Positions 33,501 through 42,879 are shown, counted from the first letter of the stretch. The stretch is DNA of 63,701 nt from Bacteroidales bacterium (GCA_017522065.1 JAFXAD010000009.1:1-63701), one strand, 5' to 3'. Notes: generated by a model from the sequence alone, not told the origin. A program made the numbers and translations.

Positions 33501-33539
33501 AAAACGCCCGCCGCGCAGTTGCTGCTCGGCGGGCGTTTT
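33501..33539 (-). terminator. Terminator of the decayed type III locus
   Basis: Perfect 13-base arms AAAACGCCCGCCG/CGGCGGGCGTTTT with a 13-base loop, directly downstream (minus strand) of the fragment at 33557-33619. Confidence 0.85.
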
Positions 33540-33556
33540 GTGGATAAACGCTTTTA

Positions 33557-33619
33557 TTAATATTCTATCAGTACTTTATCCGTATCGTCCTTGACACAAA
33601 GAGTCCTTATCTCTGTATT
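33557..33619 (-). pseudogene. C-terminal tail of a deleted restriction gene
   Basis: Twenty codons end in TLCVKDDTDKVLIEY followed by TAA and a terminator. The composition and place, right behind a methyltransferase fragment, suit the last codons of a type III Res subunit, but the fragment is too short to be certain. The junction with 33670 carries a 23-bp tandem duplication (33622-33644 and 33645-33667). Confidence 0.4.
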
Positions 33620-33621
33620 CC

Positions 33622-33667
33622 AAAAATAATTTTAAGAAATGGCCAAAAATAATTTTAAGAAATGGCC
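33622..33667. repeat. 23-bp tandem duplication at the deletion scar
   Basis: AAAAATAATTTTAAGAAATG plus GCC occurs twice in succession with no mismatch, exactly where the two type III fragments meet. Confidence 0.85.
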
Positions 33668-33669
33668 AA

Positions 33670-34010
33670 AATTATCCGTCTTCGAACAAACGTTTGCAAA
33701 CTCTTCTTCTGTCAGAATCACCTCCCAATGCTCCTCGTCGCGGCGCATATTGGGCAGCGTGTTGTCGCCGTTGCATAGATGACGTCGAATTCCGTATCGC
33801 GCGTACGGATGTCCATCTTGTCGAAGAAATTGCAGAGTTTTTCGTTGTCCACCTCCTTGCAGTTGCGCCAGATGACCTGCGTCTTCAATCCGTCGCGGCG
33901 GGCATCACCGTCAAAGACCGGTTGATCTACTATTCCCAGCTCATCCTTCCCTTCTATATGTCATTCCTCCTCACCGAGGTGTGAGTAGAACAAGTGGCGT
34001 CCAAGTTGTC
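33670..34010 (-). pseudogene. Remnant of a type III/adenine-specific DNA methyltransferase
   Basis: Minus strand translates, with breaks, as HLGEEE-stop-HIEGKDELGIVDQ, GLKTQVIWRNC, KEVDNEKLCNFFDKMDIRTR, EFDVIY, then one base is missing and the other frame gives GDNTLPNMRRDEEHW and VILTEEEF. This is the C-terminal region typical of Mod subunits of type III systems in Bacteroidota. At least one nonsense codon and one frameshift are present, the catalytic motifs are absent, and no partner gene survives. Confidence 0.6.
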
Positions 34011-34130
34011 TTGTTAGAATTCACCAATTTGATGTATTCTGAATCGCGTTTATTAGGTGCGAGATGCCGCAATTGGGTGGTTTGTAAGTATTTTGTAATT
34101 AATATATTATAGATCTCGATTAATAAAAAG

Positions 34131-34162
34131 TTGCATTTCTGGAGATAAAGTTGTAAGTTTGC
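34131..34162 (+). promoter_or_regulatory. Promoter of the second defence island
   Basis: TTGC at 34131-34134, 19 bases, then TAAGTTTGC at 34154-34162, about 32 bases before ATG 34195. Confidence 0.68.
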
Positions 34163-34194
34163 ACTCTGAAATGTCGTTCTAAAAAACAATCAAG

Positions 34195-37100
34195 ATGATT
34201 ATTGACAACAAGAAGAATCGTTATCCCGATAATCCACTCAATATTATCACTCTTTGGGATTTTATTAATGTATTTTCCGGGAAAGAATCTGGAGAAAAGG
34301 GGAAGTTGGATTTGGTGACAGGATACTTCACTATTGCTGCTTTGAGCAAAATGTATGAGGACTTCCCTGAAGACAACCATATCAGAATAATTTCGTCAGA
34401 AATCGTTCAGGATGACTATAAGAAAGACCTTGTTGTCGATATCCTTGGCGGAGATGTGGATCTAATGTCAATAGGCCAACTGGATAAACAGGCTCAGCAG
34501 GCCATTGCTTTTTTGGAACGTGAGAGCGTGGAGATGCGTGCCGAAATACCCGATTTTTGCCACGCGAAAGCATATATCTTCAACAACAGCAATCCTCGCA
34601 ATCAAAGCTACTATATTACAGGTTCCTCAAATTTCACTCCCGCAGGGTTGGGCATAAAGAAAGCCGCCAATGTGGAACTGAATATTGCTGAAAATTGTAA
34701 TACCAGCAATTCTGAATTCAGAGAACTGCAAAGTTGGTATGAAGATATCTGGAAGGAGGCACGTACTGAAGTGCCTGAAGATATTAATGACAAACGTTCT
34801 GCAAAAATCCCAATCAAAGAATACTTTATCCGCAAGATAAAAGAGTACTTCCGCACATATTCGCCGGAGGAAATCTACTACAAGATACTTTATGAGCTGT
34901 TCAATTCCGATATTGATTTAGAATCCGGGATAGAACACCGTGAGGATATGCAAACATTGCAGAACAGCGAGATATGGAATACGTTGTTTAACTACCAGCA
35001 GAAAGGCGTCATCTCGCTCATCAAGATGCTGCGTAAGTACAATGGTGCTATCCTTGCCGACGCTGTTGGTTTGGGTAAGACGTTCTCCGCATTGGCCGTC
35101 ATCAAATATTTCCAAACCAAGGGTTATACTACTGTACTATTCTGTCCCAAAAAACTGCAACAGAACTGGGCACAGTATCATGTGGGTAGCAACTCGCGAT
35201 TTGAAAAAGACGGATTCAACTATGAAGTTCGTTTCCATACCGACCTTCAAGATGACCGTTTGCAAAACAATTATGACTATTATAAACTCGACGTCCTTCA
35301 GAATCGTGAAAGGTTGCTGATTGTGATAGATGAAAGCCATAACCTGCGCAACGAGAAGTCGAGCCGATATGCCGAATTATTGGAAAAACTAATTAAGATA
35401 CAATCGCAGAAGCCTGGCCGTCAGTTAAAAGTCTTACTGCTTTCGGCCACACCTATCAATACAGGGTTGCGCGATGTAAAGGGACAGTTCAACCTGATTG
35501 GACGAGGAAAAGATGACGCGTTCAATACTGTTGACTTCGGAGTGGAATCGTTGAAAGACCTCTTTACCGACAGCCAGAGGAAATACACCGATTGGTGTGG
35601 GGACGATAATCGTACCGTCGGCTCTTTTATCGCCAAACTGCAACCAAAATTCTTTAACCTTACCGACAAACTGATAGTTGCCCGTACCCGCAATCTTATA
35701 GAAAAGACTCTGGGTGAGAATATGGGCTTTCCTAAAAAGGACAAGCCTGTCAATATCTATCAAGGCGTTGACCATTTCGGCAAGTATAAAACCACCGACG
35801 AGATATATGAGGCTTTCGATAAGTTGACGCTGACTGCCTACCAACCAAGTTTGTTTATCCCCGAATCGCAGAAGGAAGCCAAAAAAGGTGCCAAAAGTGA
35901 TTGGGATGACAATGTGAACCGTGAGCGTTTTCTCGTCAAGATGATGGGCATACTCTTTATGAAGCGACTTGAAAGTTCGTGGCATTCGTGTATGCTAACG
36001 GTAAAGAAGGTTCTCGATGTACACAAACAGACCTTAGAGCTCGTGGAGGCCTATAAGAAGAATAAAGGAACCGGCACATTGCCTACAGGTGAGAGTGTTG
36101 GGGAGGATGATGACCAGATGGAGGAACAGTTCGCTCTGCGAAAAGGCACCATTCGCCTGTCGGAGATGAAGAATCTTGGAGGTTTCGAAGCAGGTCTAAG
36201 ATACAATGTAAACCGCTTGACGGAGATTCACGACAGTTTGCAGGCATTTGAAACGGCATATCGTAACGGCACGGAGAAGGACCTGAAATTGGAAGAGCTG
36301 ATAAAGATCCTAAACAAGAAGAAAGAAGCAGAAAACAAGAAAATAGTCATCTTCACGGCTTACAGCGACACGGCTAAGTTCCTGTTCGATGAGTTGCAGG
36401 AGCGTGGATTCAACCGTATAGCCTCCGTTTCGGGCTCGGCGACATATACGTCGGGGCTCCACCAGACGAACGACTTCCAGGAGGTGCTGCAAAGTTTTGC
36501 ACCTTACAGCAAACTCTATAAGGAAAAGGATTGGGACAGCCTCTATGCAGATGCTGGGATTGACACTAACAAATATTACAAGTTGCACAATGGCAAGGGG
36601 CGCTGGGAGGTGCCGTTCGAACTATGGAAACAAACCGTCAAGGTACACCGTCCGGACATTCAGCGACTGCTGGACGACCCCATCGACATATTGATTGCAT
36701 CCGACTGCCTCTCAGAAGGACAGAACCTACAGGATGCCGATATGCAGGTAAACTATGATATCCATTGGAACCCGGTGCGATTGATTCAACGTTTCGGACG
36801 TATCGACCGTATTGGTTCTCCAAACAAAAAGGTAAAATGTGTCAACTTCTGGCCCGCCGCATCATTTGAGCAATACCTGAATCTGGAAGATCGTATTATG
36901 AATCGTATGGCAACGATGAATCTCGTTGGTTCAGAGACCCAGGAACTCAACGATGCATACCTGAAGATGGTTCAAGACAATCCGTTGGTCGACAAGAATG
37001 CCAACCGTTTGCTTGCTGAACTCCAGAGCAACAGCATCAGCGACATAGAATCGCCCCATACGCTATCGCTTAAAGATTTCTCCTTTGAGGTTTATCGTCA

Positions 37101-37620
37101 AGATTTGATCGATTATTTCGAGAAAAACAAAGATTTCTTCCGTAGTATACCGAATGGTGTTTTCTCCGGATTCCGTGCATTGGACAGCCTTTCCGAGCAT
37201 ATTCCAGAGAGTTTGGTCGCCGTTGTGGGGTATCCTCATCGCGAGGAGGGCAGCAAGAAGTCGTATTCCGAGATATACTTGATGTGCCAACCAGTTGACA
37301 CCAATCTGCCAGCCACCTATAAAGAACTGAACCGCGCCGAGGTGCTGGACTTCCTGCGTCAAAACAAAAAACAGGAACGCTTTGTGCCGGAATGGATAGA
37401 GGCTGCAGACAACAAACGGCTGAAACATTTGACGGAGATCCTCCAGTCGTGGATGAAGATGAAAGTACCACAGCAGGCCACTGCTGCCATTCTTCAATTA
37501 GCACAGACAAGAAGAGGTGTGGCTAAAACTGCCACCAACGTCAGAAACACCCAACTAATGGAAGAAAAATTCAAACTTGAGAATTTTGATTTGATAGTGT
37601 GGGAATATATAAGTAAGTGA
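34195..37620 (+). CDS. PLD nuclease-SNF2 helicase fusion of a restriction/defence system
   Basis: 1141 residues. N-terminal PLD-like nuclease: H123-A-K125 and GSSNFTPAGL at 143-152. SNF2-type helicase: motif I DAVGLGKT (K295), motif II DESH at 379-382, motif III LLSATPINTGL, and the C-terminal motifs V/VI SEGQNLQDADMQVNYDIHWN and LIQRFGRIDRIGS. A middle segment (about 560-720) is helical and charged. It translocates on DNA by ATP hydrolysis and can cut through the PLD part. The DNA methylase gene follows 16 bases later, so the pair forms a restriction-modification unit with separate nuclease-helicase and modification subunits. It resembles a compact relative of DISARM-like or type I/ISP-like systems, without DrmA/DrmB. 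Confidence 0.9.
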   Translation: MIIDNKKNRYPDNPLNIITLWDFINVFSGKESGEKGKLDLVTGYFTIAALSKMYEDFPEDNHIRIISSEIVQDDYKKDLVVDILGGDVDLMSIGQLDKQAQQAIAFLERESVEMRAEIPDFCHAKAYIFNNSNPRNQSYYITGSSNFTPAGLGIKKAANVELNIAENCNTSNSEFRELQSWYEDIWKEARTEVPEDINDKRSAKIPIKEYFIRKIKEYFRTYSPEEIYYKILYELFNSDIDLESGIEHREDMQTLQNSEIWNTLFNYQQKGVISLIKMLRKYNGAILADAVGLGKTFSALAVIKYFQTKGYTTVLFCPKKLQQNWAQYHVGSNSRFEKDGFNYEVRFHTDLQDDRLQNNYDYYKLDVLQNRERLLIVIDESHNLRNEKSSRYAELLEKLIKIQSQKPGRQLKVLLLSATPINTGLRDVKGQFNLIGRGKDDAFNTVDFGVESLKDLFTDSQRKYTDWCGDDNRTVGSFIAKLQPKFFNLTDKLIVARTRNLIEKTLGENMGFPKKDKPVNIYQGVDHFGKYKTTDEIYEAFDKLTLTAYQPSLFIPESQKEAKKGAKSDWDDNVNRERFLVKMMGILFMKRLESSWHSCMLTVKKVLDVHKQTLELVEAYKKNKGTGTLPTGESVGEDDDQMEEQFALRKGTIRLSEMKNLGGFEAGLRYNVNRLTEIHDSLQAFETAYRNGTEKDLKLEELIKILNKKKEAENKKIVIFTAYSDTAKFLFDELQERGFNRIASVSGSATYTSGLHQTNDFQEVLQSFAPYSKLYKEKDWDSLYADAGIDTNKYYKLHNGKGRWEVPFELWKQTVKVHRPDIQRLLDDPIDILIASDCLSEGQNLQDADMQVNYDIHWNPVRLIQRFGRIDRIGSPNKKVKCVNFWPAASFEQYLNLEDRIMNRMATMNLVGSETQELNDAYLKMVQDNPLVDKNANRLLAELQSNSISDIESPHTLSLKDFSFEVYRQDLIDYFEKNKDFFRSIPNGVFSGFRALDSLSEHIPESLVAVVGYPHREEGSKKSYSEIYLMCQPVDTNLPATYKELNRAEVLDFLRQNKKQERFVPEWIEAADNKRLKHLTEILQSWMKMKVPQQATAAILQLAQTRRGVAKTATNVRNTQLMEEKFKLENFDLIVWEYISK

Positions 37621-37636
37621 ATAAATAATAGTCATT

Positions 37637-40600
37637 ATGAATACAATACTGAAACTTTTTACGGCAGGATCATTGTTCGATGCATGTGCTGCGATGCTTC
37701 GCCATCTGCATATTGAATTCAACGAGGTTACACGCACTCCGGTGCCTTTCGAAAGCCTATATCCTAACCAGATGCCCAAATCGTTGTGTGGGGTTTTGTC
37801 AAAAGTGGATAAAACTTATTTCATAGGCACAATAGACGAGGCTTCTCTATCGGGTAATGCTTCTCGTCAGGACAAAGACGATGTAACGACGCTGGCAAAA
37901 GAGGAACGATATGTGGGGATGATGGTTTTTGCCGTTGACATCCATCCGAACCAAAATATTACGCGAACGGAATTGGCAATACTCACTCGTGGATTCAACC
38001 GCATTGCATCGGCGCAGCCGGTGGTGCTGTTTATCAGACAGGGAAATCATCTTTCGCTGTCCACCTGCGAACGAAGTGAATACACACAGCAATGGCGTGA
38101 TGGCGAAAAGCTCGGAAAAGTCAGTTTGCTTCGAAATATTGATTGCGATCACCCTCATCGCGGACATATCGACATTCTGGAAAGCATTGGAGACAAGGTC
38201 TATCCATCATTTGAAGAGCTCTACAAACATTGGATGGATGTTTTCTCTTCAGAATTGCTTACTAAGAGATTCTACACCGAACTCAGCGAATGGTACGCGT
38301 GGGCCACAAAGGTGATTCGTTTTCCCAATGCTCTTGATGATGACAAAGACGATGCCAAATATAATACCGAGAGTGGTATTCGTTTGGTAACGCGACTTAT
38401 CTTTGTTTGGTTTTTGAAACAGAAGGGGTTGGTTCCCGAAGAGTTCTTTGACGAAAAATCGCTTCGGCAAATCCTTAGAGATTTTGATCCGACGCAAAAA
38501 GAACACTCCTTGTTTGGCTATATGTCCAAAGAGAGCAAATATTACAAGGCCATCTTACAGAACCTCTTTTTCGCCATGTTGAACACGCCGTTGACAGAAC
38601 GGAATGACTTTTCGCGTGGATTTAGAAAATATGATGCCGATGGCAAAGCCTCTGGAGCCAATCGTGGCGACCATCACCTTATGCGTTATAAAAAATACTT
38701 TGTCAATCCCGACGAGTTTCTCAGTTTGGCGAACAAGGTCCCGTTCCTCAACGGAGGATTGTTCGAATGTTTGGATGATGTAGAAAAAAAGTTCTATCTT
38801 GATGGTTTCTCTGAAAATGAAAAAGTAAGCAAATCACTCTGTGTACCCGACTACCTGTTTTTCGGAGAGCAAGAGAATATTGACCTTTCTGAATGGTATG
38901 ACGACGATCAAAAACGTCGGATGAAAGTTCGCGGTATCATTGATATACTGAAAAGCTATCAATTTACCATAGAGGAAAACACACCTTACGAACAAGAAGT
39001 ATCACTCGACCCAGAATTGTTAGGCAAGGTGTTTGAAAATTTGCTTGCTTCGTACAATCCTGAAACAAAAAAGACCGCACGCAAGTCAACAGGTTCGTAT
39101 TACACTCCTCGAGAAATAGTCCAATATATGGTCAACGAAAGCCTTGTGGCTTATCTAAAAGAGGCTGTAGATAAAGATTTAGAGAAGCAATACAGACAAC
39201 TTCTTGATTATACAGAAAAAGAGGTCGACCTGACTTTGGAGCAGAAACGCCGAATCATACTGGCACTCTATCAATGTAAGGTGCTTGATCCCGCTTGTGG
39301 TTCCGGAGCATTCCCGATGGGCATGTTGCAGCAGATGGTTCATTTGTTAACCGAACTTGATCCCGACAATGTTATCTGGAAACATCTCATAGAAGAAAAG
39401 TCAAAACAAGAGTTAGCAGATAGTCTCAACAATTATAGTCAAGAGGAACGCGACGAGGTGCAAGCTGATATTAACCGTAGTTTTGACCTCAGCCAGAACG
39501 CCCCTGACTATGCACGCAAACTATACCTTATTGAGAATTGCATCTACGGTGTGGATATCCAAACCACTGCCATTCAGATAAGTAAGCTGAGGTGCTTTAT
39601 CTCATTGGTGGTAGATCAGAAGGTGAATGATAATCCTGTAGACAACTATGGCATACGTCCGCTTCCTAATCTAGAAGCCCGCTTTGTTGCCGCCAACACC
39701 CTTATCGGTATTAATAACGACCTTTCTTTGGCTAATACAGACGAGGTGATGGAAATCAAGTCCAAGTTGAAAGAGGCTAATCACCGTATTTTTAGTGCAA
39801 AAACAATGCGTACCAAACGCAAGTGGAAAGACGCAATTATAGATTATCGAAAAAAATTAGGTGATGCATTAGAGAAGACAGGTTTTATCACGCACGACGA
39901 AGCCATTTTGGTATCATCCTGGGATATGTTTAATCAAAATAAGACATCCTCTTTTTTTGATAAGGATTGGATGTTTGGTGTAACCGATGGTTACAATATT
40001 GTAATCGGAAACCCTCCATATATAAAAGAATACACCAACAAAGCGGCATTTGATGGTTTTAGGGAAACAAGTCCTTATTATATGGGGAAAATGGATTTGT
40101 GGTATGGTTTTGCTTGCCACGGAATTGACTTCCTCAAGCCTAATGGTGTTCTATGTTTTATTGCACAAAACAACTGGACAACAAGCGCAGGTGCAAAGAA
40201 GATGCGAAATAAGGTGATAAATGATTGTCAAATACTTCAAATGCTCGACTTTAATACTTATATGATATTTGAGAGTGCTGACATTCAGACAATGATAATG
40301 CTATTTAAACGAAATCAAGACATTGACAATTACCATTTTGATTACCGAACTATTACCCAGGGTGACGAAAAAGAAGATATGTTAGCATTGCTTGAAAAAC
40401 GACATAGAAACACAAAGTATTTAGATCCAACATTCACACGCAAAGCATTTTATGACAAATTGTTTACTTTCTCAGGAAACAATCAAATAATTGAGAAGGT
40501 ATCAAACGGCAAGTCTTTTCTCAATAATAATGAAGTTGCACAAGGAATAGTATTCCCGCAAGACTATCTAAATAAACAAGGAGCGAACAAGTTGGGTAAT

Positions 40601-41356
40601 AAATATCCCATTGGTACTGGCATTTTCGGATTAGACCAAAAAGAAAAAGAATCTATGAATCTAACTAAAGATGAAATGGAACTGATAAAGCCTTATTTTA
40701 CTACAGAACAAATTCATAGATATTATACGGATCCTCATAATACACAATGGATGATCTATACGGATTCATCATTCAAGGAAAAAGAAAAGATGAATGTTTA
40801 TCCAAATATCAAAGAACATCTAGATAAGTTTATAAGTGTTTATACATCTGATAATAAGCCATATGGTTTACATAGATGCAGGAAACAGAGTTTCTTTCAA
40901 GGTGAAAAAATTATTTCATTGCGCAAATGCGTAGATAAACCATGTTTCTCATATTCAGACTTTGATTGTTATGTCACACAGACTTTCTTTAGCATTAAAA
41001 CTGCTCGTTGGGATATGAAGTTTCTAACGGGAGTTTTAAATTCAAAACTAGTTGCATTTTGGCTAAGGCACAAAGGCAAGATGCAGGGAAATAATTATCA
41101 AGTTGACAAGGAACCTTTAATGGGAATACCATTACCTGTTGTAAATAATATGCAGCAACAACCTATTATTTCAATAGTTGACCAAATCCTTGAAGCAAAG
41201 AATTCTAATCCGGAAACAGATACAACAGGTTTGGAATACAATATAGACAGACTTGTATGCCATCTCTACAACTTAACCTATGACGAGGTGTTGTTCATTT
41301 ACGAAAACGAGAAACCACCATTTTCAAGAGAACAATATGAGAATGAAAACGAGTAA
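37637..41356 (+). CDS. Large adenine DNA methylase (Eco57I/PglX-like) of the second defence island
   Basis: 1239 residues. Motif I DPACGSGAF begins at residue 551, motif IV NPPY is at 792-795, and the C-terminal 350 residues are a TaqI-like recognition domain with a strongly AT-rich coding sequence (about 40200-41200). The first 450 residues have no PD-(D/E)xK signature that I can identify, so unlike the 1851 gene this one is probably modification only and depends on the helicase-nuclease encoded upstream. The end LTYDEVL...EQYENENE matches the end of the first methylase. It presumably protects host sites by N6-adenine methylation. Confidence 0.9.
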   Translation: MNTILKLFTAGSLFDACAAMLRHLHIEFNEVTRTPVPFESLYPNQMPKSLCGVLSKVDKTYFIGTIDEASLSGNASRQDKDDVTTLAKEERYVGMMVFAVDIHPNQNITRTELAILTRGFNRIASAQPVVLFIRQGNHLSLSTCERSEYTQQWRDGEKLGKVSLLRNIDCDHPHRGHIDILESIGDKVYPSFEELYKHWMDVFSSELLTKRFYTELSEWYAWATKVIRFPNALDDDKDDAKYNTESGIRLVTRLIFVWFLKQKGLVPEEFFDEKSLRQILRDFDPTQKEHSLFGYMSKESKYYKAILQNLFFAMLNTPLTERNDFSRGFRKYDADGKASGANRGDHHLMRYKKYFVNPDEFLSLANKVPFLNGGLFECLDDVEKKFYLDGFSENEKVSKSLCVPDYLFFGEQENIDLSEWYDDDQKRRMKVRGIIDILKSYQFTIEENTPYEQEVSLDPELLGKVFENLLASYNPETKKTARKSTGSYYTPREIVQYMVNESLVAYLKEAVDKDLEKQYRQLLDYTEKEVDLTLEQKRRIILALYQCKVLDPACGSGAFPMGMLQQMVHLLTELDPDNVIWKHLIEEKSKQELADSLNNYSQEERDEVQADINRSFDLSQNAPDYARKLYLIENCIYGVDIQTTAIQISKLRCFISLVVDQKVNDNPVDNYGIRPLPNLEARFVAANTLIGINNDLSLANTDEVMEIKSKLKEANHRIFSAKTMRTKRKWKDAIIDYRKKLGDALEKTGFITHDEAILVSSWDMFNQNKTSSFFDKDWMFGVTDGYNIVIGNPPYIKEYTNKAAFDGFRETSPYYMGKMDLWYGFACHGIDFLKPNGVLCFIAQNNWTTSAGAKKMRNKVINDCQILQMLDFNTYMIFESADIQTMIMLFKRNQDIDNYHFDYRTITQGDEKEDMLALLEKRHRNTKYLDPTFTRKAFYDKLFTFSGNNQIIEKVSNGKSFLNNNEVAQGIVFPQDYLNKQGANKLGNKYPIGTGIFGLDQKEKESMNLTKDEMELIKPYFTTEQIHRYYTDPHNTQWMIYTDSSFKEKEKMNVYPNIKEHLDKFISVYTSDNKPYGLHRCRKQSFFQGEKIISLRKCVDKPCFSYSDFDCYVTQTFFSIKTARWDMKFLTGVLNSKLVAFWLRHKGKMQGNNYQVDKEPLMGIPLPVVNNMQQQPIISIVDQILEAKNSNPETDTTGLEYNIDRLVCHLYNLTYDEVLFIYENEKPPFSREQYENENE

Positions 41357-41360
41357 ATAC

Positions 41361-41405
41361 CCATCAATATGACCAAACAGGAAAAGCTTTACAGTATCAT
41401 TGAGA
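41361..41405 (+). repeat. Second-island junction repeat, left copy
   Basis: CCATCAATATGACCAAAC and GGAAAAGCTTTACAG and ATCATNGAGAA recur at 42604-42648 with three or four mismatches over 45 bases. The two copies bracket the DUF1016 gene. Confidence 0.78.
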
Positions 41406-41461
41406 ACTCCAAGGACGTAGGAGTGAAACTAGGCAAGGACGTGCTCCAGCAGGTGGAGTGA
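41369..41461 (+). pseudogene. Truncated gene start, first copy
   Basis: Thirty codons begin MTKQEKLYSIIENSKDVGVK and stop after LQQVE. It looks like the start of a longer coiled-coil protein; a related start occurs at 42612, and the small protein at 42676 has the expected continuation type (LNELEEEIIKKEI). If expressed it would be a 30-residue helix. Confidence 0.55.
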
Positions 41462-41501
41462 GATGAGCAATAATAGGGATAACTGTTAGTTTTGAAAAGG
41501 T

Positions 41502-42599
41502 ATGAATGCTGAACTAGTAACAAAACCCCAATCTGAAGATACCCTCTATGGCGACGTGTGCCAAATTATTGATGGTGCAAGGTCGCGTATTGCCACATAC
41601 CTGAACACCGAGGTCTGTATGACCAACTGGTATGTCGGCAAACGCATCAAGGAAGATGTTCTCTTCAACCAGCGTGCCGAATATGGCAAAAAGGTGCTCA
41701 AAAACTTGTCGGCTCGGCTTATTGACCGTTATGGGAGCGGATGGAGTGTATTCAAGCTTCAACATTGTGTACGCGCTGCGTACACTTTTTCGGAGGAGGA
41801 AATTGTGTACGCAACGCGTACACAATTGAGCTGGACACATCTGCGAACCCTAATGGGTATTAAAGACCCTCTTGAGCGACAGTTCTATGCCCAGATGTGT
41901 GGTATAGAACATTGGGACACACGTACCCTCGATGAGAAGATTGACCAGCAACTCTATCAGCGTACCGCCATCAGCCGTCGCCCGGAAGAAGTTATCCGAA
42001 AGGAGTTGGACGCCACGAAAGAGACCAACCACCTCCTGCCCGATATGGTATTTCGGAGCAGTTACTTTCTCGACATTCTTGGGCTTCCGGACATCTATAC
42101 GGAGAAAGATCTGGAGAATGCAATCATCACGCAGATGGAGGGCTTCATCGGCGAGCTGGGTTCCGACTTTTCCTTTGTCGCCCGGCAGAAAAGAATAACC
42201 GTCGACAGCACCGACTACTATATAGATCTGCTCTTCTTTCACCGAGAATTACGTCGGTTGGTGGCAATCGACTTGAAACTGGGCAAATTCAAACCCGAAC
42301 ACGAAGGGCAGATGCTGCTCTACCTGCGCTACTTGAACCAAAACGAACGCAAGCCGTGGGAGGAGTCGCCCATAGGACTGATACTATGTTCCGAGGGCAA
42401 TACAGAGCACATCGAATACCTGATGCTCGACGAGAACAGCCCCATAAAGGTGGCGCAATACTACACGCAGCTACCAGACAAGAAACTGCTTGCCGAGAAG
42501 TTGAAAAAAGCTATCGCCATTGCGAAAGAGCATTGTCAACAGCGCGATAAAGAGAAATGCCCCGTCGCGTCAAACAGCTTAGATTTACCGAACAATTAA
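41502..42599 (+). CDS. DUF1016/YhcG family PD-(D/E)xK nuclease
   Basis: 365 residues. N-terminal DUF1016 helical domain (YVGKRIKEDVLFNQRAEYGK, VFKLQHCVRAAYTFSE) and C-terminal nuclease-like domain with YIDLLFFHRELRRLVAIDLK, LGKFKPEHEGQMLLYLRYL and ILCSEGNTEHIEYLML. D in YIDLLF, D in IDLK and K in the same strand form the PD-(D/E)xK core. YhcG-type proteins frequently accompany type I and IIG restriction-modification genes and are thought to cut DNA. The gene is intact but lies between two copies of the junction repeat, so it looks like exchangeable cargo. Confidence 0.92.
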   Translation: MNAELVTKPQSEDTLYGDVCQIIDGARSRIATYLNTEVCMTNWYVGKRIKEDVLFNQRAEYGKKVLKNLSARLIDRYGSGWSVFKLQHCVRAAYTFSEEEIVYATRTQLSWTHLRTLMGIKDPLERQFYAQMCGIEHWDTRTLDEKIDQQLYQRTAISRRPEEVIRKELDATKETNHLLPDMVFRSSYFLDILGLPDIYTEKDLENAIITQMEGFIGELGSDFSFVARQKRITVDSTDYYIDLLFFHRELRRLVAIDLKLGKFKPEHEGQMLLYLRYLNQNERKPWEESPIGLILCSEGNTEHIEYLMLDENSPIKVAQYYTQLPDKKLLAEKLKKAIAIAKEHCQQRDKEKCPVASNSLDLPNN

Positions 42600-42603
42600 A
42601 TCC

Positions 42604-42668
42604 CCATCAATATGACCAAACTGGAAAAGCTTTACAGCATCATCGAGAATATTAATAATTATAATTAA
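42604..42668 (+). pseudogene. Junction repeat right copy with truncated gene start
   Basis: ATG 42612 reads MTKLEKLYSIIEN, then NNYN and TAA at 42666-42668. It matches the start at 41369 and stops at the edge of the shared segment. Confidence 0.6.
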
Positions 42669-42675
42669 TAATGAT

Positions 42676-42879
42676 ATGTCACGTTTAGAAGATTTGTATA
42701 AAGCAAAAGAGATTTTGCGTCGAGAGAAGCTTGAATTGAGCGATAAACAGGAGAAGCAGTTGAATGAGCTTGAAGAGGAAATCATCAAGAAGGAGATCAT
42801 TTGGGTGCGTCAAATAGACGCACCTTTTTTTATGACTTATTCAAAATATGACCAAAAAATGACCAAATTTGGGATATAA
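42676..42879 (+). CDS. Small coiled-coil protein
   Basis: 67 residues, ATG 42676. Residues 1-42 form a highly charged helix (LEDLYKAKEILRREKLELSD, then EKQLNELEEEIIKKEII), the remainder (VRQIDAPFFMTYSKYDQKMT) looks like an accidental tail. Probably the rest of a coiled-coil regulator whose longer form had the MTKxEKLYSIIEN start. Its role is unknown. Confidence 0.5.
   Translation: MSRLEDLYKAKEILRREKLELSDKQEKQLNELEEEIIKKEIIWVRQIDAPFFMTYSKYDQKMTKFGI

Noticed and set aside
33622-33720. Small plus-strand gene starting MAKNNFKKWP
   Set aside because: It only spans the 23-bp duplication and the antisense of the methyltransferase remnant.
34195-42599. Complete DISARM or BREX system
   Set aside because: No DrmA, DrmB, BrxC, BrxL or PglZ-type gene is present; only the helicase, PLD and methylase functions are seen.
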